From SLQH01 sp964612995 (GTDB lineage: Bacteria; Planctomycetota; UBA11346), in the NCBI GenBank assembly GCA_964612995.1, contig CAZTGE010000096.1, positions 1-16,018 of the forward strand: a DNA stretch of 16,018 nt, given 5' to 3'. A program made the position numbers and the translations under genes. The notes beneath the pieces were generated by a model, which saw only the letters and a list, made by a program, of their open reading frames with translations, was not told where the DNA came from and made no database searches. This document shows positions 1 through 7,094 of this stretch, one piece after another (within the stretch, counting starts at the first letter, position 1; every line of letters starts with the position of its first letter).

Positions 1-207
1 AGAGCACAGGAATAGGCCTGAGTAGTTACGATCGAACAAGGCGGTGAACTGGACGTCGTTTCGCGGCGCCAGTTACCTTGAACGTTGGAGCGGCTTCGCC
101 CGGCCTCGCCGGCGATCGCACCGGGAGCCTACAGGCCCTGTGCCGCAGGCCATCGATAGTCGGCCAGCTGGCAGGGAGGCTCATCGCGGCGTGGGGCGCG
201 CTCTTCA

Positions 208-230
208 CCCCGAGACAGCTGTGCTCGGGG
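208..230 (+). promoter_or_regulatory. Strong hairpin in the 5' leader
   Basis: CCCCGAG (208-214) is perfectly complementary to CTCGGGG (224-230). The 9-base loop between them contains the palindrome ACAGCTGT. No T-run follows, so it is not a standard intrinsic terminator for an upstream gene. It could be a structured leader element or an mRNA-stabilising hairpin. Any regulatory role is inference. Confidence 0.35.
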
Positions 231-286
231 CTGGTGCGCTGTCGCGATCGCCGGTTGCCCCGCGGCGTCTCGTGGCCATACCCGTT

Positions 287-299
287 GGCCGAGGAGGCC
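287..299 (+). promoter_or_regulatory. Shine-Dalgarno sequence inside a small hairpin loop
   Basis: GGCC (287-290) pairs with GGCC (296-299) around the loop GAGGA. The ribosome binding site GAGGAGG (291-297) lies partly in this loop and partly in the right arm. It sits 12 bases before the ATG at 310, a little further than ideal. The site supports ATG 310 as the start, and the pairing could modulate initiation. Confidence 0.5.
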
Positions 300-309
300 G
301 ACGACGACG

Positions 310-1194
310 ATGGGACAGCTGCGCGAGCGACTCGCCACCGGGCGGGTGTTGGTGGCCGATGGTGCCTGGGGCACCATGCTGCACGACAAGGGCATGGGGC
401 CAACGGATTGCCCCGAGGAATGGAACGTCTCGCACCCCGATGCCGTGCGCGCGGTCGCCGCGGACTACGCGGCTGCTGGTGCGGATCTGGTGTTGACCAA
501 CTCGTTCGGCGGTTCGCGGCCGAAGCTGACGAAGATGGGACTGGCCGAGCAGGTGGTCGCGTTCAACGCCGCCGCTGCCGCCAACAGCCTCGCCCGTGCC
601 GACGCGGCGATCGTCGGTGCGTCGATCGGCCCCACCGGCGAATTCATGGAGCCGCTGGGAACGATCAGCGCGAACGAGATGGAGGCGATCTTCGCCGAGC
701 AGATCGGCGCCCTGGTCGGCGCCGGAGTGCGGGTGGTCTGCGTCGAGACGATGAGCGCGCTCGAGGAGGCCTGCTGCGCGGTGCGTGCGGCCAGGGCGAT
801 CGACGCCGATATCGACGTGAGCGCGAGCATGACCTTCGAGCACAGCCCCACCGGCTATCACACCATGATGGGCGTGACGCCCGAGCAGGCGGTGATCGCG
901 CTGCGCGAGGCCGGTGCCGACGTGGTCGGCAGCAACTGCGGCAACGGCATCGATGCGATGATCCCGATCGCCCAGCAGATGCGCGCGGTCACCGACGCGC
1001 CGCTGCTGTTCAACGCCAACGCCGGCATGCCCGAGATCGTCGAGGGGAAGACCGTGTTCCGCATGGGCCCCGAGGCGATGGCGGCGCGGGTCGAGTCGCT
1101 GGTCGCCGCCGGTGCGACCATCGTCGGCGGCTGTTGCGGTACCACCCCGGCGCACATCGCCGCCATCCGCGCGGCCGTCGACGCGCTGGGCTGA
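310..1194 (+). CDS. Homocysteine S-methyltransferase (MetH N-terminal domain type, stand-alone)
   Basis: This 294-residue protein is a single homocysteine-binding TIM barrel like the N-terminal domain of cobalamin-dependent methionine synthase and betaine-homocysteine methyltransferase. It should transfer a methyl group to zinc-bound homocysteine, giving methionine, in the cytoplasm. Visible signatures are the opening strand VLVADGAWGTML (13-24), the TNSFGG motif (63-68), and the three zinc ligands: Cys210 in GSNCGNG, and Cys275 and Cys276 in GGCCGTTP. No folate, cobalamin or activation domain follows, so the methyl donor is unknown: it could be a methyl-corrinoid protein, a betaine or S-methylmethionine. 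The start is supported by GAGGAGG at 291-297 and by the typical N-terminus. It stands alone, with a hairpin downstream and a convergent neighbour. Confidence 0.9.
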   Translation: MGQLRERLATGRVLVADGAWGTMLHDKGMGPTDCPEEWNVSHPDAVRAVAADYAAAGADLVLTNSFGGSRPKLTKMGLAEQVVAFNAAAAANSLARADAAIVGASIGPTGEFMEPLGTISANEMEAIFAEQIGALVGAGVRVVCVETMSALEEACCAVRAARAIDADIDVSASMTFEHSPTGYHTMMGVTPEQAVIALREAGADVVGSNCGNGIDAMIPIAQQMRAVTDAPLLFNANAGMPEIVEGKTVFRMGPEAMAARVESLVAAGATIVGGCCGTTPAHIAAIRAAVDALG

Positions 1195-1215
1195 GCCGCT
1201 GCTGGGTCCGACGAC

Positions 1216-1241
1216 GCCGGCGGTCGTGCGCGACCGCCGGC
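1216..1241. terminator. Perfect 11-bp hairpin between convergent genes
   Basis: GCCGGCGGTCG (1216-1226) is an exact inverted repeat of CGACCGCCGGC (1231-1241) with a 4-base TGCG loop. It lies 22 bases after the stop of the methyltransferase gene and 82 bases from the end of the convergent glycoside hydrolase gene. It could serve as a terminator for either or both. No T-run follows on either strand, so termination may need Rho or rest on the very stable stem. Confidence 0.55.
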
Positions 1242-1322
1242 ACGCCTCGCGCCTCGCGCCGCGCTATCCGCGAACGGTGCGCGACGAGCTCGCGGCCTTG
1301 TTGCCCCGGTACGGTTCACCGC

Positions 1323-3992
1323 TCAGCGGGTGAGCACGGTGTAGAGTGCGTCGGTGGGCAGTTCGAGCGTGTCGCCGCGCAGGCGGGCTTCGCCGTCGGC
1401 GTAGCCATGGGCGTTGCAACGGGTGGCGGCGGTGAAGCCGCCACTCGCGAAGGCGATGCGCGCGGCGATATGGGCCACCTGGTAGGGCGGGCGGCCGAGG
1501 TCGGTGATGGTGCCGCCGCGCCCGGCGAAGCCGTGGAGGTGCTCGGCGGTGAAGGCCTGGACCAGGATCCGCTGCGATGTGCTCAGCGGGCGGTCATCGA
1601 GGCTGATGACGCAGACGCTGGCGTAGGGATTCTCGCAGGTGATGGTGCAGTCGCCGAGTTCGATCGACCCGGCCTTGGCGAGGAAGCCGGTGGCCGCCTG
1701 GCAGCGCGGGGTGTCGATGTGGACCACGCCGCGCCCCCAGTCCCAGCGCAAGCTGTCGTCGACGCTGGTCACCACCTTGGCGCGGCGATCGATGTGGCGC
1801 GAGAGGTCAACGGTGCCGGGGCGCGCGCCGCGTGGAGCGTCGTCGATGTCGGTGATCACCCGTTCGGCGCGGCCGACGAACCAGGTCAGCGGGTCGAAGG
1901 AGTCCGGGTCGGCGGCATCGGGCCGACCGGCGAGGCGGAAGTCGTCGTTGGCGCCTTCCACCACGCCGAGGGTACGCAGCGCGAGCAGGTCCTCGCTGCT
2001 GGTGACCTGACGCACCACCGGGTCGCTGGTCGCCACGTCACGCCGCCGGAACAGCAGCGCCGCGGCCGGCGATTGCCCGGCCACGCCGGGGGTCATCACC
2101 GGCCATTTGGCGGTCGCCTGCTTGTTCCAGGTGCCCTGGTGGGTGGCGAAGATGAAAAAGCCGTCGGTGCCCTGCAGCGCCCCGTAGGCGGCGATCAGCA
2201 GTTGATGGTCGGCGTTGTGGCGGTTGGGCTTGTTCCAGGCGATCTCGGAGTGGATGTGCGGACGCCCGGCGATCTGGAGGTAGCCCAGTGGCGTGGTCGC
2301 GGGTTCGCGCACCGCGGCGCGATCGGCGAACTCGTGGCCGACGCGGACGGAGTAGTTGGAGCCTTCGCCCTCGTGGGGACAGCCGAAGTAGCCGTGGCGG
2401 TCGACCACATCGGCCGCGGTGTAGCTCCAGCGTTCGATGCCGAGCAGGCGGCCGTTGTCGGCCGTGGTCCAGTTGCTGGCGCTGACCAGCCCGCGGTAGC
2501 CGAGTTCCTGCTTGATGTAGCGCGTCATCTCGGCGTAGAAGGCGTGCTGGAGCTCGCCGAGGAAGCGGATCTGGTCGTGGATGCGGCGCTGGGTCGCCTG
2601 GCCGATCTTGGCCTTCGCGTCGCGGGTCATGAACCAGGCGTCGTGCAGCGCGAGGTGGCCGCTGCCGGGGTCGTCGCGATCGTGGCCGCGACCCCAGGCC
2701 GCGACCGCCTTGGCCGGGCTGCCGTAGCGTGCTGCAGCCCAGGCGCCGAAACGCCGCTCCAACCGCCGCCACGGCCCTTCGCCGACGTTCTTGCGGGTGA
2801 AGGTGTAGAAGAAGAAGCCATCCTCGTTCTGGATCTCGACGATGCCCACCGCCGGGTCCTCGGCCAGGGTCTTGCCGGTGTGGGGGTTCTCGGTGGTGAG
2901 CAGTTCCTTGAGCCAGTCCTTGTACATCGCCTGGAAGGCGGGCTCGCACATCAGCAGCGCGAAGGGACGTTCGCCGATCCGACCGCCAGGAATCCCGGTG
3001 GCCTCCTGGAGCCGGTACCACAACGGGAAATAGGTGGAGAGATGGGTGTAGATACCGGCGTCGGCGAAGGCCTTGACCTGGTAGAACACCCGATCGCGCT
3101 TCTCGGGGTCGAGTGCATGCGAGCCGTCGCGTCTGGCGATCAGCCCGTGCATCCGGCCCATGTTGTAGCCGAGCTTGGCCATCCGCCGCGCGAGGTAGTC
3201 GGCCCCGCCCTGGCTCTTGGCCGGGCCGGCGTTGGCGGCCCAGAAGTGGATCGGGGTGCCATCGCCACGGACGAAGCCATCGCCCGCGCGGCGCAGGGGG
3301 CCGTGTTCACCGGCCCGGTCCTCGTTGCGGTCGCGCAGGTCGATCAAGGCGTCATCGGCGAAGGGGTCGACGCCGGCGCCGCAGGCGAAGTGCCCGGGTT
3401 CGCTGGCCGTGCCCCCTGCCGCGCCGGGCTTGGTGGTGCCGTCGGGGAGGAAGGGACCGGCGGTGAAGACGAAACAGTCGAGCGCGCCGTGGGCGTGGTT
3501 ACGGCTGTGGAAGCGGAAGCCCAAGCGGTGTTCGCCGCGCTCGAGGCGGCCGGTGAACAGCTGGACCCAACCGAGGTAGCGCAGGTCGGGTTTGCCGTCG
3601 GCGGCGATGTTGACCTTGTCGATGGCGGTCGAGAAGTCGATCGGCTGCCAGTCGCCACCGTCGAGCCGGTAGGACGCCGCGGCCTTGGTCGGATTCATCC
3701 GCGCCCACAGGGTCCAGGTGTCGCTGCGCGGCAGGTTGACGGTGTACTGGGCTTCCGCCGGCTGCTTTGAACCGGCGAAGTGCGACAGGAAGGCGCCGCC
3801 GCTGAGCATGTCCTGCTTGATCGCGCGGGAGTACCAGGGGTGGGCCTCCGCGTTGCTGCGCTGGGCCTCTTCGCCCTCGATCCAGCGGTAGTCGGCTTCG
3901 CTGGCCACCAGCGCCAGGGGCAGGAGCAGGGCGCAGAGGGCGGCGACGCGAGCAGGTGGGGTGGTGGGGCGGCGGTGGAGCTGTGTGGTCAT
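1323..3992 (-). CDS. Secreted glycoside hydrolase, clan GH-A type, with N-terminal carbohydrate-binding-like domain
   Basis: This is an 889-residue exported protein. Residues 1-31 form a signal peptide: an N-region with RR, a hydrophobic core at 16-30, and likely cleavage after ALVAS. Residues about 36-180 look like a jelly-roll carbohydrate-binding module (IEGEEAQRSN, LWARMNP, and aromatic residues). Residues about 240-620 look like a TIM barrel. The end-of-strand motif VEIQNED gives candidate acid/base Glu390, and HIHSEIAW gives candidate nucleophile Glu583. This matches the two-glutamate, Asn-Glu layout of clan GH-A retaining enzymes. The last ~230 residues look beta-rich. I cannot assign a GH family or substrate. 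The start ATG (3990-3992) lacks a clear Shine-Dalgarno sequence. The gene follows the oxidoreductase gene by 65 bases and is probably cotranscribed with it. Confidence 0.8.
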   Translation of the reverse strand: MTTQLHRRPTTPPARVAALCALLLPLALVASEADYRWIEGEEAQRSNAEAHPWYSRAIKQDMLSGGAFLSHFAGSKQPAEAQYTVNLPRSDTWTLWARMNPTKAAASYRLDGGDWQPIDFSTAIDKVNIAADGKPDLRYLGWVQLFTGRLERGEHRLGFRFHSRNHAHGALDCFVFTAGPFLPDGTTKPGAAGGTASEPGHFACGAGVDPFADDALIDLRDRNEDRAGEHGPLRRAGDGFVRGDGTPIHFWAANAGPAKSQGGADYLARRMAKLGYNMGRMHGLIARRDGSHALDPEKRDRVFYQVKAFADAGIYTHLSTYFPLWYRLQEATGIPGGRIGERPFALLMCEPAFQAMYKDWLKELLTTENPHTGKTLAEDPAVGIVEIQNEDGFFFYTFTRKNVGEGPWRRLERRFGAWAAARYGSPAKAVAAWGRGHDRDDPGSGHLALHDAWFMTRDAKAKIGQATQRRIHDQIRFLGELQHAFYAEMTRYIKQELGYRGLVSASNWTTADNGRLLGIERWSYTAADVVDRHGYFGCPHEGEGSNYSVRVGHEFADRAAVREPATTPLGYLQIAGRPHIHSEIAWNKPNRHNADHQLLIAAYGALQGTDGFFIFATHQGTWNKQATAKWPVMTPGVAGQSPAAALLFRRRDVATSDPVVRQVTSSEDLLALRTLGVVEGANDDFRLAGRPDAADPDSFDPLTWFVGRAERVITDIDDAPRGARPGTVDLSRHIDRRAKVVTSVDDSLRWDWGRGVVHIDTPRCQAATGFLAKAGSIELGDCTITCENPYASVCVISLDDRPLSTSQRILVQAFTAEHLHGFAGRGGTITDLGRPPYQVAHIAARIAFASGGFTAATRCNAHGYADGEARLRGDTLELPTDALYTVLTR

Positions 3993-4057
3993 GCCATCAG
4001 GTAACCACCGCGCAGCGTACGCTACAGCGTTCTCTGCCTCGCCGTGCCGCAGGCGCT

Positions 4058-5236
4058 TCAGACGAGCGGCGGTACGGTGACGAAGCGGCCGTCGGCTGCG
4101 ATGCTGGCGCGGACGGTGTCGAGCAGGCGGTATGCGATGTAGGCGTCGTGGTAGCTCGCCGCCTGCTGCAGCCCCTCGCCAGCGCTGGCGGCGGTGACGA
4201 AGGCGCGCACCGAGGCATTCCAGCCCTGCGGACGCATGAAGTTGGGTATGTTGCGGCGGACCTGTTCGTCTCCGGCCGGATCGCTCTGCCGGGTGGCGCT
4301 GAAGCGATCGAACACCGCGCGCCGGACCGCGCGGAAGGCGGTCAGACCGCCCGTGTCGATCGTGCAGGCTGTCTGCTCGTCGCCGCCGGTCTGGCGATTG
4401 GCCGGCCAGTTCCTGACCTCGGGCTCGTCGCCGCCGAAGACCTCCATCTCGACGAAGTCACTCACCGTAGCGCAACGGCGGCCGGCGGTGATCACCCGCA
4501 ACTCCTCCTTGCACATGTCCATCGTACCGTTGCCGCTGAGCAGGATGCTGACGACAGCGCCGTCGCTCATCACCAGGGTCACCTGGGCGTCGTTCGGTTG
4601 CGGTTCGAGACAGCTCAGCCGGTCGACCTCGGCATCGGTGAACCAACGGGCGAGATCGAGCCAATGGCACAGGTCGAGCCAGAGCAGAAAACCGTCGGGA
4701 TAGCGTGCGCCCCAGCGCCAGGCGTCGTCGACCACCGTCAGCTGCAGATGGCGCACCCCGCCCCATTGCGTGCGGCAGCGCTCGCGCAGTTCGACGTAGG
4801 CCGGGGCGAAGCGCTTGTTCAGCCCGACTGCGCACAACCGGCTGGCCGCCGGTTCGCGGGCGGCGAAATCGGCGTGGAACGCAGCCGGCTCTCGCCCGGT
4901 GTCGGCCGCTTCGGCGAACAACGGCTTCTCGACATAGACGTATTTACCGGCCTCCACCGCCGCGAGGGCATAGCGCGCCTGGACCGATTGCGGTGCACCG
5001 ATGAGGATCGCGTCGACCTCCGGATCCGCGAGCACGCGCTCGGCATCGGCGGTGTCGTACACGGCCGGGCAGCGAGCGGTGATCGCGGCCCGGGTATCGG
5101 GGCTGCGGACGCACACCGCCTGCAGTCCTACGCGGCCCTCGTCGATCAGGTCGCGCAGCGTCTGCTCGTGGATGTGCTCGAAGAAGTTCCCCCAGCCGAT
5201 CACGGCCACGCGCAGGGGCGATGCGGATGTTGACAT
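4058..5236 (-). CDS. Gfo/Idh/MocA family NAD(P)-dependent oxidoreductase
   Basis: This 392-residue cytoplasmic dehydrogenase has a typical length for the family. The N-terminal Rossmann fold begins RVAVIGWGNFFEH (9-21), a glycine-rich dinucleotide loop close to GxGxxG but with Phe at the third position. The family EKP motif is at 103-105 (YVEKPL), with its catalytic lysine. The C-terminal domain carries DLCHWLDL (188-195), matching the active-site Asp/His segment. Members oxidise or reduce sugars, inositols and related polyols; the substrate here is unknown. The start is well supported: AGGAG (minus strand, 5247-5243) lies 6 bases before the ATG. The gene is first in a minus-strand pair with the secreted glycoside hydrolase, so a role in processing a sugar released by that enzyme is a reasonable inference. 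Confidence 0.88.
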   Translation of the reverse strand: MSTSASPLRVAVIGWGNFFEHIHEQTLRDLIDEGRVGLQAVCVRSPDTRAAITARCPAVYDTADAERVLADPEVDAILIGAPQSVQARYALAAVEAGKYVYVEKPLFAEAADTGREPAAFHADFAAREPAASRLCAVGLNKRFAPAYVELRERCRTQWGGVRHLQLTVVDDAWRWGARYPDGFLLWLDLCHWLDLARWFTDAEVDRLSCLEPQPNDAQVTLVMSDGAVVSILLSGNGTMDMCKEELRVITAGRRCATVSDFVEMEVFGGDEPEVRNWPANRQTGGDEQTACTIDTGGLTAFRAVRRAVFDRFSATRQSDPAGDEQVRRNIPNFMRPQGWNASVRAFVTAASAGEGLQQAASYHDAYIAYRLLDTVRASIAADGRFVTVPPLV

Positions 5237-5303
5237 GTCTGGCTCCTGATCCGGCTGCTCGGCGCCGAGGCCGGCGGGCGAGCCTGACCGGCGGAGATGA
5301 GAC

Positions 5304-5354
5304 TGTCAACGTGCGACGCCGCGGCAGACGCACGATCGCACCGCCATCAACGTG
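5304..5354 (-). promoter_or_regulatory. Candidate promoter/operator region of the oxidoreductase-hydrolase pair
   Basis: Read on the minus strand, a perfect -35 hexamer TTGACA lies at 5309-5304, 67 bases before the oxidoreductase ATG. I see no convincing -10 box at 17 bases. The octamer CACGTTGA occurs twice on the minus strand, at 5354-5347 and 5313-5306. The copies are 41 bases apart, about four helical turns, and the inner copy overlaps the TTGACA. This spacing would put both copies on the same DNA face, as expected for a regulator binding site. The function is inferred. Confidence 0.35.
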
Positions 5355-5384
5355 ATCAGATAACCAGGACGCCGTCCGGTCAGT

Positions 5385-5657
5385 TCAGGACCCGGGATCG
5401 AGCCGCAGCGCGCTGTCGTCCTCGTCATCGGCCTCGGCTTCCCATTCCATCTGGTCGAGTACCGCGGCGAGGTTCTTGAGGTTCTTGCGTGAGGCTTTGC
5501 TGGTCAGCGGCAGCGGCGGGATCTTGACCCGTTTCTTGATCCACTCGCCGGGGAATTCGGTCTCGCCCCATTTCTCTGCCTGGGCCTCGTGCACGAAGGT
5601 GGCGACCGGATAGCGGTTGCCGATGACGTAGATGGCCGTGACCTCGTGCCAGTGCAT
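5385..5657 (-). CDS. Small conserved-looking protein of unknown function
   Basis: This is a 90-residue protein that I do not recognise. The N-terminal half is hydrophobic/aromatic and looks like a small beta/alpha fold (HWHEVTAIYVIGNRYPVATF, then EAQAEKWGETEFP). The middle is basic (KKRVKIPPLP) and the C-terminus strongly acidic (EAEADDEDD, 74-81). No signal peptide or membrane segment is seen. The start is chosen from the Shine-Dalgarno GAGGGAG 9 bases before the ATG at 5657-5655. The reading frame stays open much further upstream, but that part only lies antisense to the nitroreductase and the next gene. It is divergent from the nitroreductase and followed by the 148-base regulatory gap of the oxidoreductase gene. 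Confidence 0.65.
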   Translation of the reverse strand: MHWHEVTAIYVIGNRYPVATFVHEAQAEKWGETEFPGEWIKKRVKIPPLPLTSKASRKNLKNLAAVLDQMEWEAEADDEDDSALRLDPGS

Positions 5658-5840
5658 GCGCGTCGCTCCCTCTTGTCGCGTGTCCGCAGGCCATCGTGGG
5701 CCGCGCCGGACCAAGCGCCCCATGGTGGCACCAACCGGGATCCGGCAAGGGCGAGCTGGTCCCGCTGCTTGTGCACCGATTGCCACGCTCGGGCGGCTGT
5801 CGGTCCTGGCATGGCGAGAGGATGCGGTTCCAATGCCGTG

Positions 5841-6413
5841 ATGGAGATCCTCCCGTCGATCCGCGAACGCCACAGCGTGCGCGCCTATCGCGATGCCCCG
5901 GTCGATCCGGCCTGTTATCCGGCGCTGATCGAGGCGGTGCGCCTGGCGCCCTCGGCCTGCAACTCGCAACCGTGGACCGTGGTCATGGTCGATCGCAGCG
6001 ATCTGGTCGGCGCGGTGGCCGCGGCGGTGCGCGGCCCGGCCGGGCGGCTCAACGGCTGGGCTGCGCAGGTACCGGTATTCGCGGTGCTGGTGGTCGAAGC
6101 TCCGCGCCTGAGCGCCCGATTGGGCTCGCTGATCAAGCGGCGCGACCTGCCATGGATCGACATCGGCATCGCGGCCGGACACTTCTGTCTCCAGGCGGTG
6201 GCCTGCGGCCTGGGCACCTGCATGCTGGGGTGGTTCGATGAACGGCGGATCCGACGTCTGCTGGGCATCCCGCGACGCAAGCGCATCGCCCTGGTCATCG
6301 CCCTCGGCCACCCCGCCGCGGACCACGCCGGGCCCGCGCGTCGCAAGGCGCCGGCGGCGATGGCCGCGCACAACGCCTACGCCGCGCCCTGGGGTGCTGC
6401 GGCCGATGGTTGA
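5841..6413 (+). CDS. Nitroreductase-family FMN protein
   Basis: This 190-residue cytoplasmic flavoprotein belongs to the nitroreductase superfamily, which uses NAD(P)H to reduce nitro compounds, quinones or related substrates. The first FMN-binding segment is IRERHSVRAYRD (7-18). It is followed by the typical RLAPSACNSQPW (34-45), where the Ser/Asn contact FMN, and later by WIDIGIAAGHFCLQAVACGL (105-124) with GTCMLGWFD. The RRK near the C-terminus (167-169) also fits. The physiological substrate is unknown. ATG 5841 is chosen because the family motif begins at once; GTG 5838 and ATG 5811 are in frame. The best Shine-Dalgarno (GAGAGGA, 5816-5822) is rather far, 18 bases away, so the exact start is uncertain. 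Confidence 0.85.
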   Translation: MEILPSIRERHSVRAYRDAPVDPACYPALIEAVRLAPSACNSQPWTVVMVDRSDLVGAVAAAVRGPAGRLNGWAAQVPVFAVLVVEAPRLSARLGSLIKRRDLPWIDIGIAAGHFCLQAVACGLGTCMLGWFDERRIRRLLGIPRRKRIALVIALGHPAADHAGPARRKAPAAMAAHNAYAAPWGAAADG

Positions 6414-6501
6414 AACTGGAGTTCGCGCAGTCGAGGCTGGTGGTGCTCCGGCTTGTGCCCTGTGCGTTGCGCTTAGGATCTGCATTCGAGGGAGCACCGC
6501 C

Positions 6502-6984
6502 ATGCGTACGATCATCAGCCTGCTGGGCATCTGCCTGCTGTTCGTGTCCGCTCCGGCCCTGCGCGGGGCCGAGTCCGAAGACGCCGAGGCGTCGTCGGTC
6601 GAGCCGGCGCACAAGGTGGTGATGGTCGGCAGCTACACCTGGAACAAGCGCCAGAAGGAGGGTTGGACCCTCCGGGCCGTGTTCACCAGCGACGACGGCG
6701 AGAACTGGACCGCCACCTGGGACTCGGGGTTCAACAAGAAGAACTACCCCTACACCGGTACCGCCACCGGTGATCCCGAGGGCACCATCAGCGGCAACGC
6801 CGATCCGGTGAACGGCAAGCGCACCTTCATCTTCGAAGGCACGATGGACAACGGCGTGATGGAAGGCAAGCACTGGGAGACCACGCCCAAGCGCGGCAAG
6901 GCCCAGAAGACCTTCAGCGGTACCTTCACCCTCAAGCCGGAAGCCAGTGATGGTGACGGTGAGGCCGAGTCCGAGGCCGACTGA
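6502..6984 (+). CDS. Secreted small beta-rich protein of unknown function
   Basis: This 160-residue protein has a clear signal peptide: MRTIIS, a hydrophobic core at 4-19, and likely cleavage near residue 23 in ALRGAES. The mature part has alternating hydrophobic and aromatic strands (VVMVGSYTWNKR, GWTLRAVFTS, NWTATWDSGF, RTFIFEGTMDNGVMEG, KTFSGTFTLKP), suggesting a small beta-sandwich or lipocalin-like barrel. It ends in an acidic, disordered tail (EASDGDGEAESEAD). From memory, similar short secreted proteins occur in planctomycete-type genomes, but I cannot name a family. The start has a good Shine-Dalgarno, GAGGGAG at 6488-6494, 7 bases before the ATG. It is 88 bases after the nitroreductase gene and may have its own promoter (a TAGGAT -10-like box at 6474-6479). 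Confidence 0.75.
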   Translation: MRTIISLLGICLLFVSAPALRGAESEDAEASSVEPAHKVVMVGSYTWNKRQKEGWTLRAVFTSDDGENWTATWDSGFNKKNYPYTGTATGDPEGTISGNADPVNGKRTFIFEGTMDNGVMEGKHWETTPKRGKAQKTFSGTFTLKPEASDGDGEAESEAD

Positions 6985-7012
6985 CGCGCGTCTGCCGCTG
7001 GCGTGACGCGCG
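6985..7012 (+). terminator. Hairpin directly after the secreted-protein gene
   Basis: CGCGCGTC (6985-6992) is the exact reverse complement of GACGCGCG (7005-7012). The 12-base loop can form a further GCC/GGC stem. The hairpin begins at the base after the TGA at 6982-6984. No T-run follows immediately; a TTTTT lies later, at 7052-7056, without a good stem just before it. A terminator or 3'-protecting hairpin is the likely role, separating this gene from the SPFH operon. Confidence 0.45.
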
Positions 7013-7079
7013 CGTAAACGGCGGTCCCCTGAGCAACCGCGCTTAACCGGGTTTTTACTCGGCTGTCTCCGGTGCTGGC

Positions 7080-7085
7080 TAGACT
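7080..7085 (+). promoter_or_regulatory. Candidate -10 box for the SPFH/ATPase operon, suggesting a leaderless mRNA
   Basis: TAGACT matches four of six bases of the -10 consensus and lies only 9 bases before the ATG at 7095. I see no Shine-Dalgarno sequence in the 25 bases before that ATG and no clear -35 box. Transcription starting about 7 bases after such a -10 would begin at or just before the ATG. The layout resembles the TANNNT boxes of leaderless genes. This is sequence-based inference. Confidence 0.35.
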
Positions 7086-7094
7086 GCCGCGTTC

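Larger units (their letters stand above)
1..309. other. Non-coding leader upstream of the homocysteine methyltransferase gene
   Basis: I find no credible gene here. Several frames are open on both strands, but this is usual for such GC-rich DNA: none has a recognisable domain, and the longest ones run on as antisense of the genes downstream. The stretch probably holds the promoter and 5' leader of the gene starting at 310. It contains a strong hairpin (208-230) and a small hairpin that carries the Shine-Dalgarno sequence in its loop (287-299). I looked for SAM, SAH and cobalamin riboswitch signatures because the gene is in methionine metabolism, and recognised none. Confidence 0.6.

Noticed and set aside
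280..330. SAH riboswitch, because CCGAGGAG occurs just before a homocysteine enzyme gene
   Set aside because: The bases that follow do not match the known SAH aptamer core, and the pairing partner is absent. The motif is explained by the Shine-Dalgarno sequence.
205..1155. 316-codon open frame on the minus strand opposite the methyltransferase gene
   Set aside because: It is His/Arg/Asp-rich shadow sequence, and the opposite strand encodes a protein with intact zinc ligands and family motifs.
78..3770. A 1230-codon open frame on the plus strand across the methyltransferase and hydrolase genes
   Set aside because: It runs out of frame over one real gene and antisense to another, has low-complexity Arg/Ala/Gly/Val-rich translation and no domain. 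Long shadow frames are expected at this GC content.
4014..4023. Palindrome AGCGTACGCT between the oxidoreductase and hydrolase genes
   Set aside because: A single 10-base palindrome in GC-rich DNA, with no second copy or promoter near it, is weak evidence for an operator.
5658..6614. Upstream extension of the 90-residue protein to a 409-residue protein
   Set aside because: The added part lies antisense to the nitroreductase and the start of the secreted-protein gene and has shadow-type composition. A good Shine-Dalgarno marks the shorter start.
7020..7060. Intrinsic terminator ending in TTTTT at 7052-7056
   Set aside because: No stable GC stem lies directly before the T-run; only a 4-bp AACC/GGTT pairing can form. 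The hairpin at 6985-7012 is the better candidate.
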